Positions 45,064 through 57,339 of a stretch of 64,000 nucleotides of DNA are shown here, in pieces. Location: the NCBI GenBank assembly GCA_028641055.1, contig CM054059.1, positions 50,477,682 through 50,541,681 of the forward strand, read 5' to 3'. The position numbers and the translations under genes were made by a program. The notes below the pieces were generated by a model that worked only from the letters and a program-made list of their open reading frames with translations, was not told the origin of the DNA and did no database searches. The stretch's first letter is position 1. Every line of letters begins with the position of its first letter. The stretch is from Alopecurus myosuroides. Lineage: Eukaryota > Streptophyta > Magnoliopsida > Poales > Poaceae.

Positions 45064-46733
45064 TGAAGGGGAACGTAGCATAGAAAACAAAAATTTTCCT
45101 ATGCGAGAGATACCCGAAAGGCCAAGATCTAATCTAGGAGACGAAGTGCAACGGGCAACAAGAGGGTTAAGGAGAACACATACCCTCGAAGACTCAAAGT
45201 GGTACGAGATCAAATCTCGTTGTTGGCGTAGTCGTACTCACACCGATCCCGATAGCGAGAAGATGGCACCGCAATCCGGCGGTGCATCCGTGATCGGTCA
45301 CACGTACGGTTGATGACGACCTCCGTTCCCTCGTTCCAGCGGGGCGCGGAAGTAGAGGATCCCTCGGAACTCCAGCAGCACGACGGCGTGGTGTGGTGGA
45401 GAAAAACATTGCTCAGGGCTTCGCCAAGCGCACGAACAAGTGGTGGAGCAGCGGCAGGAGGGAGGAAGAGATGACACAAGTGTGTGTAGTGGGAGAGGGA
45501 GCTCTCACCCCTCCTTTTATAGGAGGGGATGGCAGCCACGAATTTTTGGCTGCCTCCACCTCTCCCTCATCATGTGAGTGGAGTCTCCACTCAACCCACT
45601 CATTCTTCCATGAATTCCCACTCAAAATCCCAAGGGTTTTCTTTAATAAATAAATAAAACAATTTTATTTCTTTATTTTAATATTTGTTAATTCCATTAA
45701 CAAACATTAACATATAACCCCTTGAGTTAGTTGTTAAATCTATTAACAACCATTTGATAAGAATCCCCTTGAACTATTTCAAAATTACTCGAAACAATTT
45801 CGGTGACTATTTCAATATTCCCCGAAACAATTTCGGTGATGTCCAAACTTTTCTCCGATATTCCGTATCCTCTCAAATGCGTCATCGAACCTTAAGTGTG
45901 TCACCCTACGGTTCGCGAATAAGATAGACATGATCGAGACTCCTCTCCGATCAATAATCAACAGCGGGATCTGGAGATCCGTGATGACTCCTATATATTC
46001 AACGATGACTCTCGTGATCGTGTGAACCAACAACGCCGTGAACTATTCCCTTTGTCTCGCGATATTTTACTTGTCCGAGATTCGATCATTGGTATCAACC
46101 ATACCTTGTTCAATCTCGTTACCGACAAGTACTCTTTTCTCGTTCCCGTGATATAACATCCTTTGTGATCATATCACGTGCTTGCAAGCGGTTTTGATGT
46201 GATATCACCGAGAGGGCCCAGAGTATATCTCTCCGTCATTTGGATGGACAAATCCCACTCTTGATCCATGATCCTCAACTAATACTTTACGAATACTTAA
46301 CGACACCTTTATAGTCACCCTGTTACGGTGTGACGTTTGATGCCATCAAAGCACTCTTCCGGTATCAGTGATTGACATGATCTCATGGTCTAAGGAATAA
46401 GTTACTTCGTATGTTTGATATAACAATGTAAACTAAATGACTTGATCGCATTGCTATATTATCTTTGGGTATATGTTCATCACATCATTCTTCTAATGAC
46501 ATGACCCCGTTATTAATAACATCTAATGTTCATGATCAGGAAACATTGATCATCTATTAATCAACGAGCTAGTTAAAAGAGAGGCTTTACTAGGAACCAT
46601 TGTTTGTTTATTAAGCACACATGTATCAACGTTTTCGGTTAATACAATTCTAGCATGAGAAATAAACATTCATCATAAACAAGGAATAAGATAATAACCA
46701 TTTTATTATTGCCTCTCGGGCATATTCCCTTCA
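45064..46733 (-). repeat. Left (3') LTR of the Copia element
   Basis: 1670 bp, TG...CA ends with an inverted TGAAGGG/CCCTTCA. It is adjacent to the polypurine tract at 46734. The short ORFs in it (for example 45393-45653) are repeated exactly in the other LTR and are not genes. GC-rich leader-like sequence lies at 45240-45540. Confidence 0.85.
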
Positions 46734-46751
46734 GTCTCCCACTTGCACTAG
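46734..46751 (-). other. Polypurine tract of the Copia element
   Basis: The minus strand reads CTAGTGCAAGTGGGAGAC immediately before TGAAGGG. The GTGGGAGAC form is common in grass Copia elements. Confidence 0.65.
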
Positions 46752-49700
46752 AGTCAATAATCTAGTCTGTAAGCACTTTAACACATATGGCGTACCAGTG
46801 TTATTACCATGCTTCGCATGCGGTAAACTTCATCAAAAAGATCTAAACTGTTCAGGTCCTATTGTATTTGCATGTTCTTTGCGTCTACACGCATCACTCA
46901 TTCTCTAATGAGATGGCTTTGTATATATATAGTCAATTCGTGAAAACTTAATTCCTCAGCTTAAACTGATGTCACTAACATTGTGAAAATGTAGCTTCAT
47001 AGTGTTAGCATTCTTGGAAACTCACCAAGTTCCGGTGATACCTTAATTCCTCAGCTTAAACTGATGTTACTAACATTGTGAAAATGTAGCTTCATAGTTT
47101 CAGCATTCTTGGAAATTCACCAAGTTCAATAAAGAACTCCTTGACACAAAATACGCTTATAATTAGTTGTCAACACAACGATATACTTTAGCCTTTGTTG
47201 TAGTATCTGTCACAATATTTTAATTTTGAAACTCTTTCAAATCCAGCATGGAACTTTCTTCCATCCTATTGTGCTACCCTTCATCACATATTTTAATTGA
47301 GATAAAATTACTTGAATAAATGACAAGACTATTAGTGTAACATATTACAACTATTATTTTGTCATTACTATATAGGAAAACATATCCTTAGCATTTCTAA
47401 AATGACACAAGGATCTCTCCCACTGTTGTCTAATCATCATATGAATTATCCTACTATAACATTTTATAGCATAGGACTCATCTGGTTGTGTACATAGCAT
47501 GGAAACATGACTTAGAAATCTCAATTTCAATGATGCTCATCATGTGTCAAAACACATGAATCTTGCTCAATTATTTTCCATGTGACAAGAACTCCTTCTT
47601 ATCAATTTTATATTGACTTACTTCAATATTTCATCTATGTAATTTGGCTTCAATCATATCAGGCGCTTCAATCCATCTTTTATAGATATCGATGCCCAAT
47701 ATCTTCTAAGCCTTTCATCAATATGAAATCTTAACCGTGTTAATTTAAAATACATATTTTCCAATCAACCATATGTCATCTACATAAAGTATTGGAAATA
47801 TGTCATAACGCTCCCACTTAATTTCTTGTAACTTTACAAGCATCTTTATCGTTCATGATGGAATCAAACTCTTTTGACAACTTCATTAAGGTAAAGATTT
47901 CAACTTCGTTATGCTCACTTCAACCATTGAAGTGTGCATACCTTTCTAGCAACCTTTTTGAATTTTACAAAACTCTCAGACTGTGTCAAGTACAAATCCT
48001 TGATAAAACTTCCTTGAGAGGAGAGTTGGTTTTGTTATTCAACTGCCATATCATAATATGTAACACTTTTCTAGAACTATCCGCAAAGACTAAAGCATCA
48101 CTACGGAAGATCAAAATCTTGTAGTAGTTAACTCTTTGAACTTCGTCGAAAACAACTTTTTGATAAGTACAATTTTAATAAGATGTAAAATCCATGTCTT
48201 TGTCGCTATATAGACCCTTTTGCTATCGCTAGGCATCATGCCTATCGAAAGGACTACCAAGTCACATACTTGATATTCATACAAGGATACTATGGCGGAT
48301 ATAATGACTCATAGTCAATTTTACGAAGTCAGGGCCCATCATTTGCTTCCTTTATAAGGTCCAGGTCCTTTGTTGTCAAAACAACACTTTATACTTAAAC
48401 CACAAGTTGTTCAAAGTACAAAGTTTTTGGACTTTTCTGCTACAGTTCGCAAACTCATTTGAAGTATCTACAACATTTGTAGTGTCTTCTACTTAGTCAA
48501 AATAGTAAACCCCGGAACAACTTCCAGTGCTGCGCTACTCTTGACATGATAACGGAGATTCTGTAATCTTGTTGAGTTTGTACCGTGCTCCCACTCACTT
48601 GTTTCGCAAGAACAACTTTCTCGAGAAATCAACCCTTTCTGACAAACAACATTTGTCTTTTGGTTCGGTGATAGGATAAATACCCAATGTTTTATTTGGG
48701 ATAACCTTATAAACATATATTTATCCTATTTTGGTTGTAAACATTTTACACATGCTATGCATACCAAAACTTAAGAAAAATGACAATTCAGGTCATTACC
48801 CAAACCATATCTTATATGTTGTCAATTTCAACGGATCATGATGGTGCTCTTTTCAGTGTAAAAGCGGTTGTCCTTAATGTATAAACTACAAACATATAAT
48901 GGCAATTTTATTAATCTTACCATGTCAAACAGGGTTTGATTTTGTCTTTTGAATACTCCAATCTAATGTGGGGTATTCGAGAAGTATAAGTTGTAGAACA
49001 ATTTTGCAACTTCTCAGATGTTTTGCTAAACTTGTAACTCAAACTTTATCCTTTATGATCCAATCATAAAAACTTGATTATCTTGTTACATTGATTTTAA
49101 CTTCATATTAACAACCTTTTGAACCAATTCAAAATGTCAAACTCTGTTCCCTTTAAATAGATATACTCACATATCTACTTAAATCATCGACAGAATTTTA
49201 TGAAGGAAAAATTAATCCACCATACATGACTACACATAATGGACTATATACATCAATATGTATAATCTCCACTAAATTAGTCGTCCATTCTACTTTGGCC
49301 TAAGAACGGAATTCTAGTCATCTTTTGGAAGAGGTCTCACAAGCGTCAATAAAATGACTCCGGAAGTCCATCAATATGGAGTTCCTTCATGTTTTCCTTT
49401 CCGATATGAACTAAAATGGTGGTGTCACAATTTAAGTGAAACTCTTCAACGTCTTGCAACGTTTAGCATTTAGTCTTATAGATGTTTACTTTACCAACAT
49501 GATTTATATTAACATATCCATCAATTATGGAATATGATCATAGTTTGAACAATCTCATTTGTTCTCACAAAAGACTAGAACAAAATAACAAATTATTAAG
49601 TTCTTCAAATAAATCTTGACTGGTTGGTTCGATACGACAATGAACACAATAACACTTTATTTATGTTCTTGTCATAATCGATTCCACATCTATTACTAGT

Positions 49701-51821
49701 TCCTTTTAGGCCCTTGTATTTCTTTCATTGTGTTGCTTTGTATGACAACTCATACCAACCAATATGGTATCAAAATACCAAAAATACTTTGTTAACTAGT
49801 AATACATCTATATCTTGTATATCAAGTATATACTCCTGAGCTGGACTTTTCCAGTTATCTTCTTTTCTTCCATATATCTATTTGTAATTCTATTTTCAAT
49901 ATTCCCTTTCCTTTATAGAAGAATCATTCAACATCAAACAATGCTAGTCTTACTAGCTCATTTTCTTTGGCGTGTTAGTCATATACTATCACCCATTGAG
50001 TCATACTTTGAGTTTGATTGTTCTACTAATATCACCATATTAATAGCATTCTTCTAGATTCCACTCTTAGCAATTTCCAAGTAAGGTAAACTACTTTACC
50101 CATACTTCTAATCCATCCCATCATAACAATTTTATGATTAAGCTACTATAGCTCGAAGGAAGGAATTTAGAGGATAATTTTTAGCATCCAATTTCTTGGA
50201 ATATTCAAACGCCTAGCGTCTTCAATCATTGCATATATTCAGATAATATAAGCAAACATTGTCACGCTAAATTTGCATATATTCAGATAATATAAGCAAA
50301 CATTGTCACGCTAAATTATACTCAGTCATGTTGCCACAAATAAGTTTCTAGATATCAATATATCTTTCACTTGATTGTTTCTGAAAACAACTCTTTTCAG
50401 TTCCTAAATCACCTTGATCAACAAAACATTCTTTTGAAGATAAAGTAATACGGAAGCAACCATGACTCTGGATTCTAAGTAGGAATTATTTGCTCTCTAG
50501 ATTAATCAATCATTAACCACATGGAGCTAGGTAGGAAATACCAAAAATCTACAATAGGACTCAATTTTAAATTTCACTAATACGGTACCAATCTTAAATG
50601 GTATTTACCAGATCATAACAGTTATATCTCAATTAACAATCTAAGTGTAAGGTAGTTATGTGGATGCCAATGAATACTACAATTTGTACAAATTCACTTT
50701 GATTTGTTGTTCATGATAAATAAGTTCAAGTTAATTCAAAAATTAAACCATGAACTCCCACTCAAAAACAACATCCCTCTTAGTCGTCTTTAGTGATTAC
50801 ACGAACCAAATTCACTACACCAAAACCGATCATCACGTGAGATGATGTAGCTTCAAAGGCGAACATCGACATGTTCATCATATCAGCCATATGACTCATG
50901 CTTTACCTTTCGGTTACGTGTTCCGAGGCCATGTCTGTACATGCTAGGCTCGCCAAGTAGAACCGTAGTATTGCGTGTGTTTCAAGGCCATGTCTGTACA
51001 TGCTAGGCTTGAAAACACCCGTTGTATGCGAACGTTGAGTCTGTCACACCCGATCATCACGTGGTGTCTCGAAACGACGAACTTTCTTAACGGTGCATAC
51101 TTTAAGGAAGAACACATTATTATCTTGATATTAAGTGAGAGGGATCATCTTATAATGCTACCAACGTTATCTAAGCAAAACAAGATGCATAAAAAGGATC
51201 AACATCACAGACATCACATGAAAGGATAACGTGATATGATATGGTCCTTCTTGCACTTGATCTCCATCATGTGCATTATGGTATGATCTCAATCATTCCA
51301 CCGGCGTGGTACCAAGTACCACGGTACCCCAAACTTGTTTGTCCATCAATAAGAAGACAACCATATGGATACCTTACGGTATATCAATAATTTACAAAAT
51401 AGATCATCTCATAATCAAATTTGTAATATTGACCATATCACATCACATGCCCAACAAAAACTAGTTAGACGCTTCTAATTTATTTTTGCATATTTTACGT
51501 GGCTTAGGGCTTTCGAGGATAGAACCGTTCATACCTACGAACATCAACCACAACGTTGATAAACACATTTTTAACAACCCTTCATAGATTAGATCTTAAC
51601 TATAGTAGGAGAAACAGACACCCGCAAGCCACTTATGCAATACAAGTTGCATGTCAGTTGTGGAACAAGTCTCATGTACGTGGACATGTAAGGTTAGTCC
51701 GGGCCGCTTCATCCCACTATGCCACTAAGATCATAAAATAATCAAGGAGGTAATAACATGATCATCAACGCCCACATACACCTATGTGTTCTACCCGTAC
51801 AAAACATCTACGCATAGATCC
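46752..51821 (-). pseudogene. Ruined gag-pol region of the Copia element
   Basis: On the minus strand a reverse-transcriptase trace with ILYVDD lies at 47798-47757. A piece at 48716-48489 recalls the stretch after the integrase core (FLEK-like wording in the neighbouring frame). Between them and up to 51821 all frames carry frequent stops. A degenerate direct repeat (CATGTCTGTACATGCTAGGC, near 50930 and 50988) sits in the 5' leader region. No part can make a working protein. Domains would be gag, protease, integrase, reverse transcriptase and RNase H in that order from right to left. Confidence 0.65.
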
Positions 51822-51834
51822 GGCTCTGATACCA
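51822..51834 (-). other. Primer-binding site (tRNA-iMet type) of the Copia element
   Basis: The minus strand reads TGGTATCAGAGCC one base from the LTR start. It fixes orientation and marks 51836-53505 as the 5' LTR. Confidence 0.7.
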
Positions 51835-51835
51835 C

Positions 51836-53505
51836 TGAAGGGGAACGTAGCATAGAAAACAAAAATTTTCCTATGCGAGAGATACCCGAAAGGCCAAGAT
51901 CTAATCTAGGAGACGAAGTGCAACGGGCAACAAGAGGGTTAAGGAGAACACATACCCTCGAAGACTCAAAGTGGTACGAGATCAAATCTCGTTGTTGGCG
52001 TAGTCGTACTCACACCGATCCCGATAGCGAGAAGATGGCACCGCAATCCGGCGGTGCATCCGTGATCGGTCACACGTACGGTTGATGACGACCTCCGTTC
52101 CCTCGTTCCAGCGGGGCGCGGAAGTAGAGGATCCCTCGGAACTCCAGCAGCACGACGGCGTGGTGTGGTGGAGAAAAACATTGCTCAGGGCTTCGCCAAG
52201 CGCACGAACAAGTGGTGGAGCAGCGGCAGGAGGGAGGAAGAGATGACACAAGTGTGTGTAGTGGGAGAGGGAGCTCTCACCCCTCCTTTTATAGGAGGGG
52301 ATGGCAGCCACGAATTTTTGGCTGCCTCCACCTCTCCCTCATCATGTGAGTGGAGTCTCCACTCAACCCACTCATTCTTCCATGAATTCCCACTCAAAAT
52401 CCCAAGGGTTTTCTTTAATAAATAAATAAAACAATTTTATTTCTTTATTTTAATATTTGTTAATTCCATTAACAAACATTAACATATAACCCCTTGAGTT
52501 AGTTGTTAAATCTATTAACAACCATTTGATAAGAATCCCCTTGAACTATTTCAAAATTACTCGAAACAATTTCGGTGACTATTTCAATATTCCCCGAAAC
52601 AATTTCGGTGATGTCCAAACTTTTCTCCGATATTCCGTATCCTCTCAAATGCGTCATCGAACCTTAAGTGTGTCACCCTACGGTTCGCGAATAAGATAGA
52701 CATGATCGAGACTCCTCTCCGATCAATAATCAACAGCGGGATCTGGAGATCCGTGATGACTCCTATATATTCAACGATGACTCTCGTGATCGTGTGAACC
52801 AACAACGCCGTGAACTATTCCCTTTGTCTCGCGATATTTTACTTGTCCGAGATTCGATCATTGGTATCAACCATACCTTGTTCAATCTCGTTACCGACAA
52901 GTACTCTTTTCTCGTTCCCGTGATATAACATCCTTTGTGATCATATCACGTGCTTGCAAGCGGTTTTGATGTGATATCACCGAGAGGGCCCAGAGTATAT
53001 CTCTCCGTCATTTGGATGGACAAATCCCACTCTTGATCCATGATCCTCAACTAATACTTTACGAATACTTAACGACACCTTTATAGTCACCCTGTTACGG
53101 TGTGACGTTTGATGCCATCAAAGCACTCTTCCGGTATCAGTGATTGACATGATCTCATGGTCTAAGGAATAAGTTACTTCGTATGTTTGATATAACAATG
53201 TAAACTAAATGACTTGATCGCATTGCTATATTATCTTTGGGTATATGTTCATCACATCATTCTTCTAATGACATGACCCCGTTATTAATAACATCTAATG
53301 TTCATGATCAGGAAACATTGATCATCTATTAATCAACGAGCTAGTTAAAAGAGAGGCTTTACTAGGAACCATTGTTTGTTTATTAAGCACACATGTATCA
53401 ACGTTTCCGGTTAATACAATTCTAGCATGAGAAATAAACATTCATCATAAACAAGGAATAAGATAATAACCATTTTATTATTGCCTCTCGGGCATATTCC
53501 CTTCA
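51836..53505 (-). repeat. Right (5') LTR of the Copia element
   Basis: 1670 bp and nearly identical to 45064-46733. The only difference I noticed is C at 53407 against T at 46635. It is followed by ACATC and then resumes the interrupted gene at 53511. Confidence 0.85.
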
Positions 53506-54950
53506 ACATCGTCCCGATCACCGTCCAGGAATGGAAGGAGCCAAAGAAAGCACGTATTGGTTTCAGTTATGTCGACAAGAGAACGAAAAAGATTATGTTT
53601 AGAAAGCTTATTGCACATTTCATTCTACCTCCGGAATACAACAAAAAAGATGAATTCGGTCAGGACGTTCCGGGTGGACGTGAGAGGAGGAGGATAGTCA
53701 AAGAGTTCGCTCTTCAGAAGATGGCCGAAGCATTCCGGAACTTCAAGAAAAAATTGTTCCGTGAATATGTCAGCAAGGGCAAGACTCCGATTTTCACTGG
53801 ACAATATGAGAAACTGAGAGATGATTGGACAGAATTTGTGACGCAACATAAATCGGAGCATTTCAAGGAAATGTCGGCAAAAAATAAGGCTAATGCGGAA
53901 AAGAAACAGTACCATCATGTTATGGGGCCAGGAGGATACCGCGTTTCGGCGCCTAAGTGGCAGGCAATGGAGGACGGCCTAAGGGCAAGAGGAATCCGTC
54001 TAGGTACAGAGGGATGGCACGAAAGAGCCAAAATGTGGTGGTACAGGCATGGGGGATCGCTAGACCCGGAGACAGGGGAGTGTGTTCACCGGCAGGAAAA
54101 GTTTGCTCCCACAAAAGAACTTGTTGACGCAATGACCAAAGCTCAACAGGGCAAGATCACGTTCAACAGAGAGAGAGACCAACTGACAGTTGCCCTCGGA
54201 AATCCTGAACACGGAGGACATATACGAGGCAAAGGCAGATTGCCGTGGAAAATAGGGTTTTCCAAGGAGGGTGACCCGTACTGTTACAGAAGCCGTAGGA
54301 GAGGTACGGACCGGGTTGCAGAGGAACTGTCGAATCTTGCAATGGAAGTTTCTGAACTGAAGAAGGTCGTGGCGGGAATACTAGAGAAAGAAAAAGCGTC
54401 GGCTGCAGGGCCACAACAAGAACATGCAACGGATCTCGGAAGCCAGCAGCGGAGAAGCAGCGTGGCTTCCACGGAGGCCCCGACTGCAGGTGCTAATGCA
54501 CCGATGATCGAGAGTCGTGCACTGGAGCCTCACTACCCCGTGGATGACGTAAAGGAGATGAAAGAATGTGATCTGCATTATCCCGTGGGGAACATTTCCA
54601 TGAAGGTGGCTACCGGCAGTGCTTTACCCTATACACCTGGAGCACTCAATCACAACAACCCCATTCCATATGGCTATGCTCGTGTCATGGTGGAAGACAT
54701 AGTCCAAGCGTTTGAGGACCTGGAGATTGACATAGCTACACCCGAAGGGGAGAGAAGACTTGGAGATGTCAAGCGCCAGTTCATTCTATGGAAAAAGAAG
54801 TACATAGTGTTTCCAGGCGAGACGCCAAGGCTAACAAGTCCACCCCCCTACGATGGTGCAGGTGCTGGTGGTGGTGGTGATGGTGGTGCTGGTTCACCTA
54901 CGCCTCCTTCACGCCATTCGACGTCGTCCCCCGATCTTCCTTCTTCGGCG

Positions 54951-55140
54951 GTTAAGCAGCCGTCGCCCACGATTCCTCCTCCGGCGGTTAAGCAGACGTC
55001 GCCCCCCATTCCTCCTCCGGAGGAAAAGCAGACGTCTCCCACTATTCCTCCTCCGGAGGAAAAGCAGACGTCGTCGCCCCCCATTCCTCCTCCGGAGGAT
55101 AAGCGGACGTCGCCCCCCATTCCTCCTCCAGCGAAGAAAC
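54951..55140 (+). repeat. Pro-rich coding repeats in the second transposition gene
   Basis: About five to six units of 39-42 bp encode variants of KQTSPTIPPPEE. They form a flexible linker between the Transposase_24 part and the protease part. Repeat-number changes would keep the frame. Confidence 0.65.
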
Positions 55141-57109
55141 AGAAGCAGGCGGCCAGCAAGGGAACCCGCTCTTGGTCTATTAACCCGGAGCCTTATGTAC
55201 CTAAGACCACACGGGTACCGGAGCCATCACTGAAGCCTCTCCCCCCAAGGCCTTGGGAACTTAGTGATGCTGAAACCAAATTGGTCGTGAAGGCTGACGT
55301 TGACAAATGGAAGGGCAAACTGAAGGCGCTAAAGGAGCCTGAGCCCAAGGAAGTATTCCCTCCGATTGTAGACTATTGGGCTACGGATTTTTTGTCGACA
55401 GTGTCCCAATCCGTGAAGAATTTGCCTAAAGACTATGATATTGAACTTCGTAAGCAAGCAGGAATATTGGAGGAGGAGAAAGAAAAAGCAAAAATGATAA
55501 AAAGCGGGAAACAAGTTGCCCAGCTCGGGATGCAGAGTAAACAATCGATCCCCCCCTCATAGTGAAAGCCGCTCCGGAACAGGACCCCGAGGTCATAAAT
55601 GCTGTGACAGCAATGGGATTGACTGTAGCTACTGCCATGCAAAATGCGTCCGAGGCCGGTATGTCTCTTCGTGCCTTTTTAGACATGGACGATATGCCAA
55701 TGGCTGATGTAGCATTAAAATATGTGAAGAAAGGGCCTCTCGTCGAGCCTGCGAAGGAAAAGGATCTACCACCACTAATGCAAAGTCTGCTACGTTGGTA
55801 CAAAGATTTCATAGCATTTACCGACAAAGAATACGTGTATGTGGATTATACAGAGGAGCATCACACCAAAAAGTACTCTGTAACAGTTGAGTTGAATGAA
55901 TTGTTCCAGCTGTTCAATATGCGTGAGCTCGACAAATCTATCCTGAGTTGCTACGTTCTGTAAGTGATTTATTTCTACCTCATCTCGTTCTTCATTGCCT
56001 ACACTATATATATATATATATTGTCCTAACTATATATATTGTTCCGTACGCTATTATGCAGATTGAAGATTTGGGAATGCAAAGTAAGACTCATCCATGA
56101 TGTTGGGTTCATTGACCCACAAATCATTAATGGAACTATGTTAGAACGTCATCCCATAGACGCGGAGAAAGACTTGTACAAATTTTTTAAAAAGCATGAA
56201 TCCAAAAGATATATTCTATTTCCTTACCATTTTGGGTGAGTGTTTCTCTCATGTTCCCATTCTATTTTGTTTACTCCATGCATTGTATGTCTAATCGATA
56301 AATTATGCATGACTGTGCATCTAATGTGTCCGCAGGTACCACTGGATTCTGCTAAAAATTGATCTTCAGAAGTCCTTAGTTTTGATCATTGACTCTATGA
56401 ATTCAAATACAGCTCTTTGGGTCGACATGAGAAGAATGATGCAAAGGTAATTATTTTTCAATCATTTGCGCTCTATATCGATCGGTCTCTTTTGTTCATT
56501 TTCTAAGCTAATAACTCCCTTGTTCATTTAATTTTATTTGCATTGTAGAGTTTGGAAACGGCTCTCACATGAACATGTCGGTGAATTCAAACAACTGCTA
56601 CAATTTAGAAATGTGGTCAAAGGTGTGGATAAGCAGCCACCGGGGACCGGTCTATGTGGATACTATGTCTGTGAGAACATACGGAAAGAAATATCTGAGA
56701 GGAAGAAGGACGAGGAGACGCGGAAGGGTCTCAATAACTTGCGGAGGGCGCTTTCTCCAGAAGCTCGCTTCCGACCAATTCAAGAGGAAATAGCAGGATT
56801 TTTCCTTAGGCATGTCATCCATAAGAAAGGAGAGTACCATGCGTCCACCGACGATGACTTTTATCCGCATGTATAAGCCCTGAGTACTTTGAAACTTGTG
56901 CGAATTTGTGTATGCTCGTCCATCTTAATTGTGTAGTATGGAAACTCGTTCGAGGTTGTATATATGGTCACCCGATATTGAATATATATTATATATTCCT
57001 ATTGAATTCTCCTTGTTTGATATTTCATATATATATATATATGCATGTATATGTGTACTGAAATTAAAACAAAACAAATTAAAAAGGAAACAGGTTTAGG
57101 GGGCCTAAA

Positions 57110-57336
57110 ACCCTAAACCTGCGCAGGTTTTCAGTCCCGGTTAACCACAAGAACCGGGACTAAAGGTCCTCCGCCGCGACGGACCCCTAGCGCCCACGTG
57201 GACGGGCTTTTAGTCCCGGTCCGTAAGTGGCGGGACTATAGGGGGGGGCATTTAGTCGCGCATAGCTAGTCCCGGTTGCCCGGACGGGATTAATGGTCCT
57301 GGCGAACCGGGACTGTAGGCCTATTTTCTACCAGTG
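57110..57336. repeat. Right terminal and subterminal repeats of CACTA-2
   Basis: Copies of TCAGTCCCGGTT, AACCGGGACTAAAGG and TTTAGTCCCGGTCC lead to the terminus CTATTTTCTACCAGTG at 57336, followed by AAT. It matches the left end over 20 bases. Confidence 0.75.
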
Positions 57337-57339
57337 AAT

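Larger units (their letters stand above)
45064..53505 (-). mobile_element. Copia-type LTR retrotransposon nested in CACTA-2
   Basis: Two 1670-bp LTRs (45064-46733 and 51836-53505) start TGAAGGGGAACG and end TTCCCTTCA. ACATC duplications flank it (45059-45063 and 53506-53510). The primer site is next to the right LTR and the polypurine tract next to the left, so the element runs on the minus strand. The internal 5.1 kb (46734-51835) keeps Copia traces, such as FPILYVDDIWLIGK (reverse transcriptase), but no frame longer than about 90 codons. It is thus a non-autonomous or dead copy. In ORF comparison and by eye the LTRs differ at one position only (46635 T, 53407 C), which means a very recent insertion. 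Confidence 0.85.
44543..56876 (+). pseudogene. Second transposition gene of CACTA-2, Transposase_24 plus Ulp1-type protease, split by Copia
   Basis: Exon 1 (44543-44827) encodes an acidic N-terminus with TDIVDDQGGE repeats. Exon 2 begins at 44911 and stays in frame to 45063, where Copia plus its duplicated ACATC interrupts it; it resumes at 53511 without a frame change. The resumed part reads PITVQEWKEPK, RERRRIVKEF, FKKKLFREYV and MWWYRHGGSLDPETGE, as in En/Spm Transposase_24. A Pro-rich repeat region follows. A run of seven C at 55550-55556 shifts the frame. Exons to 55959, 56062-56235, 56336-56446 and 56549-56876 encode a C48/Ulp1-like protease with the expected His (YHWILL), Asp (IIDSMNS), Gln (KQPPGTG) and Cys (GLCGYYVC). 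Ulp1 proteases cleave SUMO; a role in transposition is not known to me. Confidence 0.75.
37350..57336 (+). mobile_element. CACTA-2 DNA transposon, complete ends, with cargo and a nested Copia
   Basis: Both ends read CACTGGTAGAAAATAGGCCT inward for 20 bases and are flanked by AAT. Subterminal repeats TTTAGTCCCGGTT / AACCGGGACTAAAGG occur at both ends and inside. Its genes are a TNP2 transposase (37854-41120), an AP2/ERF protein on the minus strand (41957-41307), a 149-residue protein (42610-43059) and a second transposition gene with a Ulp1 protease domain (44543-56876). Without the 8.4-kb Copia insertion the element is about 11.5 kb, a normal size for an autonomous grass CACTA. The transposase looks intact, but the second gene is split by the Copia element and has a homopolymer frameshift. 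Confidence 0.85.
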
